The notes under the pieces: model-generated
The model's input: only the letters and a program-made list of their open reading frames with translations
The model's database searches: none
What the model was told of the DNA's origin: nothing
Made by a program: the position numbers and the translations under genes
Shown here: positions 35,188 to 47,529 of the stretch, one piece after another
Numbering within the stretch: position 1 is the first letter of the stretch
Layout of the letters: the number at the start of each line of letters is the position of its first letter
NCBI GenBank assembly: GCA_021464415.1
Contig: CM038468.1
Coordinates: 32,228,969-32,292,968 of the forward strand
Length of the DNA stretch: 64,000 bases
Source of the DNA: Lonicera japonica
Lineage: Eukaryota > Streptophyta > Magnoliopsida > Dipsacales > Caprifoliaceae
Direction: 5' to 3'

Positions 35188-38100
35188 ATGGATAAGAGTT
35201 GGATGAAATGCTCAAGAGGTTCTCCCCAATTCGTTGTGGGGGTAATGGATTTCTTGTCGTTTGTACGAGAGAATGGCAATAGTGCGACCGGATTGTATCC
35301 ATGTCCTTGTAAAAGGTGTTTCAACATGGGCGCACGACTTAGCTTGGATGATATATATAATCACTTGATCAATGATGGTATAATACCATTGTATACTGTA
35401 TGGCACCTACACGGTGAAGTTTTAGACATAGCTTCAACATCGCAAAGAATACTGGAAATAGAACAGAACAGGGCGTCTTCAAGTAACAATGTCGATCCTT
35501 TGAGTAACCCGACTATAGCATTTGTGCAAGATGCTTTTTCATTTCAAGAGTCGTACGATCTCCCTGTCGATGACACTGTAGTTCATGTAGACCCTGTTGC
35601 CAAAGAAAATATGTTATCATATCAGTGTCTTTTAGATGAAGCAATGACTCCACTATACGAGAATTGTGAAGAAACTGCGTTGACCGCGATGCTTAGAGCA
35701 ATGCAGTTGAAACATAGTTGCAATATGGCAGACACAAGCTTCAACAAATGGACAGCGGAAGTGAATTATCTATTACCTAAAGAAAACAAGTACCCCGAGT
35801 CATATGCAGTTGTAAAAAAAAAACTGAAGAAAATAGGCATGGGTTATAGGATCATCCACGCATGTTACTATGGTTGCTCCTTGTTTTACAAAGAGTATGC
35901 AGATCTAGATCAATGTCCTATTTGTGGTGAGTCGAGATGGGAACAAGAAGACACGAGCGGTGGTAAGCAGATTGCCCGGAAGACTGTTCGGTACTTTCCT
36001 TTGACGCCGAGGTTGCAGCGTTTGTATATGTCTAAACGAACTGCAAAGAAATGCGATGGCACGGGGAAAGGTCCCAAACAGATCCTGATTTGCTCAGACA
36101 CCCAGCAGATGGGGAATCATGGAAGCATTTCGACAGGTATTTATAAATGTATATATATGTATTTATTTACTTATTTATTTATTTATTTATATATTTACAG
36201 GTTACATCCGCAATTTGCGTCCGACTTCAGAAACGTGCGCCTCGCTTTAGCGTCCGACGGGTTCAGTCCCTATGGGTCTACGGCTGTTCCTTACAGCGCC
36301 TGGCCTGTTATTGTAATGCCTTATAATTTGTCGCCACATTTATGTATGAAGAAGGAGTTTAACATGCTAGTGCTGTTAATATCCGGCCCCAAGTCTCCAG
36401 GAAAGTGTCTCAATGTATTTATGAGACCGATAATCGATGAGCTTAAGATATTGTGGGAGACGGGGGTTTCTACTTGGGATCGAAGAGACATTCAACATGA
36501 GGGCAGCTGTGATGTGGACTATCAGCGACTTTCCAGGATTAGGGATGTTAGGAGGCATTCAGACGAAAGGGTACAAGGCATGTCCAAAGTGTTTGGATGA
36601 TATTGATGCAGTGCACAGTAATTCCAGGATGTCATACCAGGGCGCACGTAGATGGTTACCCGAGAATCACCCTTATCGGATGCAATCAACAGCGTTTAAT
36701 GGGAAGAACGAGTTCAGACGGGCCCCACCAACTCTGTCTGCGAGACAGGTGTACGAAGCTACCAAGAGACATACCTACCCTCAGCCTTCTCTGTATCCGC
36801 ATAACAATTTTAGACAGGTATTCCACTAATCAAATTTGTAATTGTAATTCAGTTTGTAATCTTATTTCAGTTATATTGAGTTGGCATCCACCTTTTTTCA
36901 GGGAGCTAAAACGAGATTGTGTTGGACTCATGTCAGTATATTCTGGGAGCTGCCTTACTGGACCTCATCGAGTGTGAGACATGCATTAGATGTTATGCAC
37001 ATCGAAAAGAATGTCTGTGATAACGTCTTTGGAACTATTCTAGGCCTTGATGCAAAGACTAAGGATGATGCAAAATCTCGCGCAACTCTAGAGAAGATGG
37101 GTATACGCAGGCATCTTTGGGCGAAAAAATCATCATTGGGAAAAACGACACTACCTCAGGCAGATTACACAGTTCGGCCGAAGGATCAGAGTGAGGTATT
37201 TGATCATATTGCTGCAGTTAGGTATCCAAGAGGTTATGCAGGAAGTTTAAAGAATAAGGTTAAAGTCTCTGATAAAAAATTTTACGGATTGAAGACTCAC
37301 GACTGTCATGTCATGCTTCAGCGTGTTCTTCCAGTTGTTATCCGACCGTATTTGGGAAAGCACGTTGCTGACGCGCTAGTTGAACTATCCAGATTCTTCC
37401 AAATGATATGTGCCCGGGAGTTGACGAAATCGAACGTCCGTCAAATGCAAATCGATATTGTCATGATTTTATGTAAACTGGAGATGATCTTTCCACCAGC
37501 TTTCTTTACCATCATGGTCCATCTCTGCATCCACCTACCCGAACAGGTCCTACTCACCGGACCCGTACATTTTACTTGGATGTTTTCCACCGAAAGGTAT
37601 GAATGTACAATTTATAGTATATAATTGCCTATATTTGTCTATATAACTATGCAATTTTATAGGCAACTCGGAGAATTCAAGAAAGATGTGGGAAACAAGC
37701 GTTACCCAGAGGGCTGTATCGCTGAGCGGAACATTATGCACGAGTGTGTGACTTATATCAATAATTATCTGGATGATCCTAACGCAAGTGATGAAGTCAT
37801 CCCCGATGTACCAGTGTGGAACATCTCAGTTGTTGACAACCTCGTGAAGCCTAGCGGTTGTGTCAAGACTGCTGGTCTGACTAGAGCAGAAATTAAAACA
37901 GCTCACTGGTGTGTGATTGAAAATTGTCCCGAAGCAGAATGGTTCATAAGCATTCACCGCGGTCAATTTACGGAACTAGCTCCAAATGGGACTGATGAAC
38001 AACGTATTGAGTCGTTTCTTGGACATTTCCCTAACTGGGTAAATATCTAGCCTCTATTTACTTGTTATTATCACATGCATATTATATTTAACTGATGTTC

Positions 38101-38873
38101 CATGTAATATTATTTTGTAGATGAACGATTTGCGAATTAGAGGTGCTCCTAAATACAAACGAGAATTACAGATTCTGGCATCTATACCTGCGCGTTGCAC
38201 CATTTATTCACAGTGTGATGTAAATGGTGTCAAATTTGTTAGTCAGCGGCGAGACCAGGTCCGAAAGACTCAAAATAGTGGAGTGATGGTAGTGGCCGGT
38301 GACGTCATGTACTACGGGATTCTAGAGGCAGTTGTCGAACTAAGGTATGCAGGAGGCATGCCGGTTGTGTTGTTTAGGTGTAAGTGGTACAACACAGACC
38401 CTAATGTTCCCGGTAGCACACAGTTTGATCGTGGTCTTTTATCTGTAAACACTTGGACCAGTTGGTACGACGAGTTCCCATTTATTCTTGCCAAGATGGC
38501 AAGACAAGTATTTTATATAGATGATCCTTTGGCAGGTGAGGGTTGGAAAGTTGTCAACATAATGTCTCACAGAGGTACGTACAGTGAAAGTACACTCGCA
38601 AGGGATGCAACTGTCGGTCCACTATATGAAGTAGACGAACCGTATCAAGAGCCTGATGCAGTCTATTTTCCAATATCTAGTTTATTTATTGACTTTAGTT
38701 CAGTACCGCGAATAGATATTCCAGACGACGACGACGACGAAGAGGATGACGATTATGACGAGGATGAGGATTCTGACGATGCAGAAGGGTTTAACAATGA
38801 TCTTTTAACTGATGATGACGATGAAGATGAGGATCAGGATCAGGATCAGAGTGATGATGATGACTATAATTAA
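35188..38873 (+). pseudogene. CACTA TNP2/TNPD-like transposase gene, two frameshifts
   Basis: Five exons can be laid out: 35188-36136, 36201-36817, 36902-37596, 37663-38038 and 38121-38873, all with GT-AG borders in compatible phases. The start MDKSWM was preferred over an ATG 21 bases upstream because it opens the transposase-associated domain, whose YPCPCKRCFN and VWHLHGE segments are clear. Next come the Transposase_21 (tnp2) region (CPICGESRW, HPQFASDFRNVRLALASDGF, NMRAAVMWTISDFP, HALDVMHIEKNVCDNVFGT), the DUF4218-like region (HDCHVMLQRVLPV) and the DUF4216-like region (CKWYNTDPNVPG). The protein ends in a D/E-rich tail. One base is missing near 36049, where AATGCGATGG should read MRW, and the frame shifts again near 36478-36482 before EETFNMRA. 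The family match is certain, but the current frame cannot give one full-length protein. Confidence 0.9.
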
Positions 38874-39451
38874 TGTTATATTGTTATAAATTGTAATTCA
38901 ATCGATCAGTTTCACTATTTTTGTAAACGCTATTAATTAAGTGAATTAATTGTTGCAAATATTATTAATTAAGTGAATTAATTTTTGTGTTCAAGAATTC
39001 CCCCGATCCTTAGCTTTTTCCACTAACTCCTAGAATGATATATGACTCGTAGCTGGTCATCTACCAATTCCACTGAAAATATTGTTAAAATATTTTTAAC
39101 AGTAGATTTTATTCAAAATATGAGAAAACATGGATAATAAGATAAAATTTAATTTTGAGGTTTATTGATAATAAGATGAAATTAAATTAAAAAGAGAAAA
39201 AAATTAAATTTTTTTGGGAAATTAAAAAATCACTTGAGCAATTCCTATATCTCATGCATATTTTAGTAAGTTGATATTTTTCGTATTTCTTTATCTTTTA
39301 CGAAAAAAATTATTTTTTATCACCCGAAAATTCATTTTCTATAAAAAAAAAATTTTAAGTAAAAAATTATTTTAACAGATAAATAATAAATGAGTAAAAT
39401 AGCTAATTCTTTTATAAAAATAAAAAAAAAATTAATTTTAAAAACTAATAA

Positions 39452-39690
39452 CTCTTAGGCGACATCTATATATGTATGTCTTCTAAGTGTTAATCTTAAG
39501 AGATATACATAAATTAATATGTCTCCTAAGATTTTTTAAAAAAAATTCAAATTTTCCGCAAAAAAAAAAGAGGCAAAACAAAATTTTGGCGCAAAAAATT
39601 AACTATCTTAAGCGACATAAGTATTTATGTATGTCTCCTAAGATGTAATCTTAGGAGACATACATAAATACCTATGTCTCCTAAGTGATA
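39452..39690. promoter_or_regulatory. Internal cluster of CACTA subterminal motifs
   Basis: Four pairs of CTTAGG(A/C)GACAT-like motifs occur (for example CTTAGGCGACAT at 39453 and ATCTTAGGAGACATACATAA at about 39649). They lie far from both ends and just upstream of a pyrimidine-rich, leader-like stretch. They could mark a promoter bound by the element's own DNA-binding protein, or the scar of an older nested element. Both readings are inference. Confidence 0.55.
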
Positions 39691-40616
39691 AAAAAAATCC
39701 CAGTTCCATAAATCCCTAAAAACTAAACGATTTGCTCTCATTCTTACGCTCCCTCCGCCGCTGCTCTCTCACTCTCTTCTCCCTTCTCGCCTCTCACCCA
39801 CCGCCACCGTCCGCCTTTCATCCACTGGCACCACCCCACCTCCACCTATCACGGTCAGCCTTCTCGGTCTCTCGTCTTCTAGTCTCCCGCCTCTCACCCA
39901 CCTCCACCGTCTGCCTGCTGTCCTCCTGTCCTCCACTGTAGTCGGGTATTCCCTCTCTCTCTCTATGTATATATGCATCTACTTGCCTTCTTCATTCATT
40001 AATTTCTTGGTCTTTACAAGATACTTATATTTATAATCAATTTTCAACCCCATTTTAGGTGCAAATATATTACCTTGCAGATTTCCCCAAATTATCTATA
40101 TAACAGCGAATTAATTTCTATAGCAGGTAACTAAAAATCACGGTCCTGATTTGCTCAGTCTCTCGTCTGCTAGTCTCCCGCCTCTCACCCACCTCCACCG
40201 TCCGCCTCCTGTCCTCCAATGTAGTCGGGTATCCCCTCTCTCTCTCTATATATATATATGCATCTCGGGATTTCCCCAAATTGTCTATATAACAGTGAAT
40301 TAATTTCTTATAGCAGGTAACTAAAAATCACATGTTTGAGACCCAATTTCCATTGCCCTCAATCCCTCATTCCTATTCTCAATTAAAATTTCCTTTTCTT
40401 TACTAAAAGAAACTCGTGGTCAGGAACTATTTCATAGGATTGCAAGTGGAAGGGGGATGAATAAAATGTTGAATAAATTAGAAAATGATTCAAGGGAACA
40501 TTCTAGATTCAGACGAAAGTATTGTGGAAGAGGTGGTGTTTTATTTTTTTTTTCAAAAAAATAAATAAATAAATTAGTAAAGAAGAAGCCGTGGATGTTG
40601 GAGTAGATGGAATTGA

Positions 40617-40866
40617 ATGGAAGCCCATATAGAAAATAGGAAACTGGTGTTAGAAACGCCTTTTGAGGAGGAGGAAGTGAGTTGATTGTGAAGGAGAAAA
40701 AGCACAGGGGCCGGGTGATTATATACATTGGAAGTGTTACATGAAAATTGGGAGTGCACGGAAGCCCATATAGAAAATAGGAAACTGGTGTTAGAAACAC
40801 CTTTTGAGGAGGAAGTGAGAATGGCCCTCTTTGATTGTGAAGGAGAAAAAGCACAGGGGCCGGGTA
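40617..40866 (+). repeat. ~142-bp direct repeat inside the CACTA element
   Basis: GGAAGCCCATATAGAAAATAG...GTGTTAGAAAC...CACAGGGGCCGGGT occurs at about 40619-40717 and again at 40760-40864. The second copy has lost 3 bases of GAGGAG and gained AATGGCCCTCTT. Confidence 0.85.
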
Positions 40867-42145
40867 TGTATGATTCCAAAAAAGGCAGCTGCAATTAGAA
40901 TGAAAGATTTTCGGTCATTTAGTTTATTCACATGCTTGTATAAGTTGTTGACTAGGGTGCTTGCAGCTGGGTTGAAAAAAGTGGTAACAGTATGTATTAA
41001 TTTTTTGATCTTTTACGAGAAATTTCGAGTCACACCATATTAAATGTGGGTTTAATTTTTATTTGTGAAACTAAGTCCGTCACACGGATTTTTTTTATTT
41101 CGAGTCACACATGCATATGTGACTACTTAGTATTATATTTAAACTTTGTTTAAATCTATAAATAGGTTGTTACCGGATGTGTTTTCTGACATGATTATAA
41201 AAGAATATGTGAACTAATTAAAAAAATAAATTTGTCTCAAGCTTTTGTATATTCAACGTCCTGATTATATAATGCTTAAAAATTGAGGGACTAAGAGGCT
41301 TAAATGAATCAATTGATCAAGATATTTTCTTTCGGGTAGAAAATCTAAGATCTAAATTTAAGACATAGAAAATATACAATAAAACTTATACTTGAGCTGG
41401 AAGAGATCGAGTGTATTATATATTATGCTAAAAGGAAGTTTGTGAGAGTACTTATAGATCATTGATTGCTGCTCTTGAATTTGGTACACACTGATGGTTA
41501 TTTTTTTAGAATTACATATATATTGTAGATATAGATTGTACTTGACTTCTATCAGCTTAATTTATATGCTAATTAATATTATTACAGTGCTATAATAAAT
41601 TAAGAATACTGACATGCAACTTGTAATAGCTATTAATTAATTTGTCAATAACAGCTATATTCTTTTAGACAATTAACGATATGAGACATAAATATTTTAT
41701 TTTTTCTTCTCTTGAAAGTGATATGATACATAGATATTTGTATAATGCAAAAGTAGAAATTAAAAGTTCATATGTATGTATGTAATTGATGTATGTATAT
41801 ATATATGTACTTGAAGCAGATATTTGCCGATCAGGAGGTGGATCAAAATTCTCCACCATACGTTTGCAGACAAAAGAGTGCAAAGTAAAAGCGTAGTACA
41901 TATACCTTCTCCAACTGGTAAGTTACATCGGTCTTTATTTTGTTTTAGATCTCATGAGTGCTTAAGTTATTAGTGAAGCATATATACAGTGACCAGTTTG
42001 TCTACAATGATTATCTTATGTTTAATTTGTCTACAATGACCAGTTTATTCTATCTGTACATGAACCACTAATATTATACTAAACCTTGGAGTCCAGTTCC
42101 AAAGAATTTGATTTTAATTCAGTTCCAACTTCAAAGCTTGGAATT

Positions 42146-42147
<2 letters not shown>

Positions 42148-42189
<42 letters not shown>
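42148..42189 (+). repeat. T42 homopolymer
   Basis: An uninterrupted run of 42 T lies upstream of the second CACTA gene. It may be a slippage product, or the reverse-complemented tail of a retroposed fragment; no body of such a fragment was identified. Confidence 0.9.
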
Positions 42190-42584
42190 CAGAATTTTTT
42201 TTTTTTAAACAGCTTCTGAAAATTACTTTTGAATGTGCGAGTGTTATGGTATCGATAAACTCATAATAATTTAGGTAATACGTTATAAGTTAAGGATGTA
42301 TGGCTCGTCTGCCAATTTTTTTCCCAATTAAAAAGTAATAGTGACACACCAATATTGTTTATTTATGCTCTCTGAGATGATTATGTGTCAAGTAATCGTC
42401 GTTCATACTTTTTCGAAACAAATGTGTGCAGTTATCATAAGAACCATTAATATATATCTACATTAACAAACAATGTGGCTTTTATGGAATCCAAACTCAA
42501 TGATGTTTTGTAAGTTATTTTAGTGCAGTTTTGAATAGTTTAATGAAGAGTTAGTTGTGTTTGTGTTATTTATTTCAGTTTACG

Positions 42585-45113
42585 ATGCCTCCGATCAGGA
42601 CTAGTGCTATTCCTAACAGTCGCCAGCAAATCAAGGATCGACTGTCGGCGTTGCAGAACCCCTTGCCCATTGCCTCGTCGTCGTCGTCACAACAGGACTC
42701 GCCAGCGTTGCCATTGGTGGTCACCGCCTGTTCTACTACGGACAGCAACGCGACCACCACGGCCGCGCCTGTACGTAGTATTCGATCGCAACAGCAAGCG
42801 CAACCATCAGGTAAAGTTTTTGATTTTTTAATTATATATCGTAATTATACATATGTATCTGATTGACTAATTAGTATGCATGTTCTAATATGTAGGTACG
42901 CAGAGCGGGGCCACCACCGGAGATGATGGCAAAAAAAAGAATAAAAGAGGTGTTGTTACGGGAAAGAAGACGGCGTCGATTGTTCGTTCCCTAGGGAGGT
43001 CGGTGCTCATCTACGACCCAGAGGTGCGAGGGATTCCTAATCAAGACCTTGAGGGGAGGGTGGTGTTGGACATTGGATCATGCGTGAGGGACCGAATCCC
43101 GATGACGTGCCTTAACTATAGCAACATGCCCGTGGAGTCGAGGATGATAGTGTTCGACTACTTATCAGTAAGTGCACTTTATTTTATAGACATTCTTGTT
43201 AACTTTTTTTTTTTTTTTTTATTTAGACTAATGTTTTTGTTGTTTTGTTTTGAAGGAGAGTTATATCATTGATCCCAATGATGATAACCTCATTGAGTGG
43301 ATTGAAACGAAGATTGCCGGGCGCTTTCGGCAATGGAAGCACGACTGTAAGCAAGAATGGGATAAAGATAAGGGCGGTCCCGTTCCGATCGAGTTCGCCC
43401 ACCGCCCTGAACAGTGGGAGTCCCTTTGCGCCCACTTCAACTCTCAATCCAATAAGGTATTTTCTTATGTTTTATTGAATTGAATTTAACTTACAATTAT
43501 TAGGATATGATTTTAACTTATATGTATACTTAACATATATGTGTACTAGGTATTACTCATGTGGAAGATAAAAGAGAGTCGAGAAAATTAATAAATTTGT
43601 GTATAAATGTAGAATTGATTTGATGTTTAATGATTTGACATCCTAAAAATATATTTAAGGGTTGAAATTGTTTTTGTTAATCATAAACAAATCTGAACTA
43701 TCTATTGAGTTGAATAATATGATAAAAAAATGTTGATAAAATATGTCTTATAATATAGATGTATATGTATCTTGCAGGAAAAGGGGGAGAAAATGTCTGA
43801 GGCCCGAAAGTCTGAGAAGAAAAAAGACCACACCGCTGGGAAGGTTTCATTTGCTCATTTGGCGAAGAAGCAAAGAACTGATGGCAAAGTGGCCCCTCAC
43901 TTGGAAGCCTATATGGACGCCTATTCGGCCACCGATCCCGAGAGAACGGTAAAAACATTTAAACTTTACTTTTTGGTATTATTTAGTTATGCTTACTTTA
44001 TCTATATATGTACACTTTACTTTTATATGTATCGATTTAGAAGAAAAAAAATATAAAGTTGCATTAGCACGAGTATGACACATTTCTTTTATTACATTAT
44101 ATTTGAAAAGGTAGAAACTAGCTAAGCACCAAATTGAAATAACTTTCTTAGTTTAGTGTTCCACAGAATCTGTCGTTGCTTCACGTCAACAATACAAAAG
44201 ATATTAAGTAGTTAAATTAGTTTTTCTTCATGTTATGACTTGCGAGATAACACTACAAGTTCAATGCTCTAATCCAAACTTGACAAACCCAATTCTCTAC
44301 TAATAAAATAAAATAAAGTGAAAAGACGAGAAACTTAGAAAGGTGTGTCATCTGTAATGCGGATACCCGCTCACTGAATTATGTTGATAAAATTCTTAGT
44401 ATTCTTAGAGATTTTCTCATTCATCCATCTCCGTGCATTAATTTCATTTGTGAATTATAAATGTTTTCTTATATTTCAATAAACTGTGAAGAGATGTTAA
44501 CTGATATTTTCATGAGGTTTATTTATGAATTTTGTTTGATGTTGAGTTCAATTATTTTAATTTGGATTGTTATTCAATTTCAGCACTAGTACATTCTCTT
44601 TTAACTTTTAACCTGTACACTTTACTTATATATTATTGTTATTTGCAGGCGAGAGTCAGAGCCGCCACCAATGAGGCTGTGGCGAAGATGATGGCTGATC
44701 GGCCTACCACCGAGGAAGGATCGGAGTGTTCGATCCAGCTCCCTCTTGACGAAGAGATTCGTATCATAGAGAGTGAGATCGGTTCTTCGAGAGGGATTAA
44801 GATCCGAGGGTTCGGGAGCTCTGTCGTCAAGGAGCCGAAGAAGAGAGGTCCTATGGAGTCGGTGCAGATAAACTTACAGATGGCGGCACGGATTGAGCAA
44901 CAAGATGCAAGGATCGCGGAGCAAGATGCAAGGATTGCGGAGCTTGAGGCGCGACAGAAAGCGGAGCTTGAGGCAATGGAAGCGAGACAGAAAGCAAACG
45001 ATGAGGCGCGACAGAAAGCAAATGATGAGGCGATGGAGGCGCGGGTACGGGATCTAGTATCGTCGATGATGGCGAATCTTCCTACAGGTAGTGGTAGACC
45101 AAGAGAGGTTTAG
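42585..45113 (+). CDS. CACTA TNPA-like protein (Transposase_24 / Ptta-En-Spm family)
   Basis: Five exons with consistent phases: 42585-42810, 42896-43167, 43256-43456, 43778-43948 and 44649-45113. All introns are GT-AG and the frame is open throughout. Exon 1 is S/T/Q/P-rich and probably disordered. Exon 2 has a basic stretch (GKKKNKRGVVTGKK), then VLIYDPEVRGIPNQDLEGRV. Exons 3-4 carry the Transposase_24-type segment: FRQWKHDCKQEW, RPEQWESLCAHFNS, then VSFAHLAKKQRT and LEAYMDAY. The last exon ends in a long coiled coil made of near-identical heptad-like blocks (EQQDARIAEQDARIAELEAR). In CACTA elements the second protein binds the subterminal repeats and brings the ends together; that role is inferred here from family and position. 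A CAG just upstream of the ATG suggests a spliced 5' leader. Confidence 0.88.
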
Positions 45114-45469
45114 TGATAGACTTTATTTATAGACTATTTTGCATCTTTATATATAGGCTTCTTTTTTTTCTCTCTATTGCTAGGCTTATGGTATTTTTGT
45201 TCTATATTTAAATTTTGGCTTGTAATTAGACTCTTTGTACATTTTAATTTTGGCTTGTAAATATTAGACTTTGTTCATTTCAATTTTGGCCTAATTTTGT
45301 GTGATTGAATTGTGTGTGAATGAATTGGTATCAAATTTATATTGTAGGTTGATTTGTAGAAATTTTTTTGTGTGAATGAATTGGTATCAAATTTATAATA
45401 CAGGTTGATTTGTAGAAAGGTGCAGGTGTGGCTGCACAATAATATAGCCTATTTATGATGCAGGTCTGG

Positions 45470-46132
45470 AACTTCTTAGGAGACATACAAATTAAAGTAT
45501 GTCTCCTAAGTGGTTATCAATACCTTTAATCAAAGAGAGTTATGCGACATACATACGTTTATATGTCTCCTAAGTCAATAACTTAAGCAACATACAAGTA
45601 TCGTATGTCGCTTAAGTTATTGACTTTAAGAGACATACGCAATAGAGTATGTCTCCTAAGTTCTCTAATTAGAAGACATATGAAATAGAGTATGTCTCCT
45701 AAGTGATATAATTAGGAGACATATGCAATAGAGTATGTCTCCTAAGTGTACAAATTACGCTACATAAGCTTCCTATATGTCGTGTAAGTTATTGACTTAT
45801 GAGACATGATAAATAGAGTATGTCTCCTAAGTCTTACACTTAGGAGACATAAGAAATAGAGTATGTCTCCTAAGTGTAACACTTAGGAGACATACTCTAT
45901 TGCTTATGTCTCCTAAGTAAACTACTTAGGAGACATACTCTATTGCTTATGTCTCCTAAGTGTAAGACTTAGGAGACATACTATATTTGTATGTCGCGTA
46001 AGATGTTAGGCAACACCACTTAATCGACATCACTTAAGAGACATACCATATGTCGCCTAAGGCTTAGGAGACATACATCTGCTCTTAGGAGACATAATTT
46101 GTATGTCTCTTAAGTGTCTGTTTCAGGTAGTG
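45470..46132. repeat. CACTA 3' subterminal repeat block and terminus
   Basis: Some thirty copies of the CTTAGGAGACATAC / GTATGTCTCCTAAG motif alternate in orientation up to the terminal CTGTTTCAGGTAGTG. Many are spaced by the phrase AATAGAGTATGTCTCCTAAG. The block differs in detail from the 5' one and lacks the 312-bp duplication. Confidence 0.92.
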
Positions 46133-46865
46133 TCAGTTATCTGGCAAATATAATATTTTATTATTTTCTAATATTTTTTTATACAAAATTCTTTAATCAC
46201 GTTGAATCTTGATTTATAAGTGTTGAGTACATTTCAAAAATATATTTTTTATTAGAAACCATAATTTGTATTAAAGCTTATTACATTTTTCAGGTTTAAA
46301 AAAAATTATGAGGGAGAAAGTTGATGTGGCAATAGAACTTTACGTTTTATTTTACACAACTGCTTTACACAATTTATTTTTAAAAAGTTACTGAAGATGC
46401 AAACTTCTACAAATTGTATAGATGTTAAACGAAACAAAATTATAGAATGATGTTAACGATGTAAAGATGCTCTCAAACACCAAATTCCAACCAAGCCTTA
46501 AAATGTGGAAAATGAAATAGAAGAAATAGTACAGTACAAAGGGATGATGATGCAGGAGTGGGCAAGGTTCGAATTTTGTAAGTTTAGCAGTTTAACAGGA
46601 TAGTTGATTAATCCCTTAAGGGATGGTGATACAAGTATTGTAAGGTGATTCAGAGCGAAAACAAGTTTTTGAAGAAAAGTTCAAAGACGACGGGATGGTG
46701 ATGGGACGCGAATGACAGAATTAGAACAAAAAGCAAGTCTTCAAAGAATAATTCAAAAGAGGCGGTAATGCATGCTCAACTTCTATTGGGACAGTTTACA
46801 TATCCCTTTAAAAGATAGTTTATTTACGAGAATTACTCTTATTTATATAGTCCATTATAACTTGT

Positions 46866-47529
46866 CAGAGTTCTAAAAATGGGGATTTTTTAAATCAACC
46901 AAAAATAGGAAATCAGGAGTTATCCAATCAGATTTCCATAAATCGGTTCTCAAAAATCGGGTGTCTCAAAAGTCGGGTGAAAATCGGGGAAAATGGGCAC
47001 AAATCGGCAAAAATCGAAAAAATCAGATCAAATTGGGGAGCTAATGACAATTAGAAAACAAAACAAAGCTAAATAAAATGACGTCGTATTAGAGGGCTTC
47101 TTCCCCCCCCCCCCCCCCCCTTACACTTTGTACATATTACATAACAAAAATTGCCCCAACTCACAAATCACAAACACATGCTTAATTTAGTTTGAATTTG
47201 TTATTTATGCTTTATGTTGTTCTTTATGACTTTACTTGCTTACTTTTGAACGTACTTTATTTAGTTTGAACTTATTAGTTGTTACGTGTACTTTTTGTTG
47301 CTCAACATATTATTTGTGGCCTTAACGGTATGGACTTGATTTTTTCTTTTTATGGGAAATTGATGTTATTTTGGAAATTGTGGGAATGAAAATGTTATTA
47401 TATTATTTAATTCCCGATTTTTTAAATTATGGGTTTTCCGATTAATCTCCGATTTTTTTTCGATTTCTCCAAAAATCCCCAATTTCCATCTTGCTGATCT
47501 AGGTCTGATTTACAATTTTTAGAACATTG
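46866..47529. mobile_element. hAT-type MITE (664 bp) with 8-bp target duplication
   Basis: The left end is CAGAGTTCTAAAAATGG and the reverse-complemented right end is CAATGTTCTAAAAATTG. The target duplication TAACTTGT is at 46858-46865 and 47530-47537. Copy A reads ATTATAATTTATTAAT without the insert near 3792-3806. A C18 run lies inside at 47103-47120. No transposase. Confidence 0.87.

Larger units (their letters stand above)
38874..42584 (+). other. CACTA internal region between the two genes
   Basis: No exon is recognised. It holds an internal cluster of the subterminal motif (39452-39690) and a C/T-rich leader-like stretch (39725-39960). A ~100-bp block is duplicated at about 39865-39980 and 40157-40265. 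A ~142-bp direct repeat lies at 40617-40866, and a T42 run at 42148-42189. A 5' untranslated exon of the second gene probably lies here, because TTTCAG directly precedes the start region at 42572-42578. Confidence 0.5.
33671..46132 (+). mobile_element. Full-length CACTA (En/Spm) transposon, 12,462 bp
   Basis: The left end is CACTACACCAGATATGCTC and the right end is ...CTGTTTCAGGTAGTG (reverse complement CACTACCTGAAACAG). The target duplication TCA is at 33668-33670 and 46133-46135. Copy A keeps the unoccupied site AATTAGAAAATTCAGTTATC with a single TCA at 3089-3091. Both ends carry dense subterminal repeats of CTTAGGAGACATAC. Two plus-strand genes lie inside: a TNP2-like transposase (35188-38873) and a TNPA-like protein (42585-45113). 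The structure is complete, but the transposase frame is broken twice, so mobility would need a helper element. Confidence 0.97.

Noticed and set aside
36437..37624. Several separate open frames that could be listed as independent genes
   Set aside because: Together with their neighbours they are consecutive exons or frameshifted parts of one tnp2-like transposase.
40432..40894. Minus-strand frames of 106-140 residues with internal repeats
   Set aside because: Their repeats merely reflect the 142-bp DNA direct repeat; no domain, start context or homologue is recognised.
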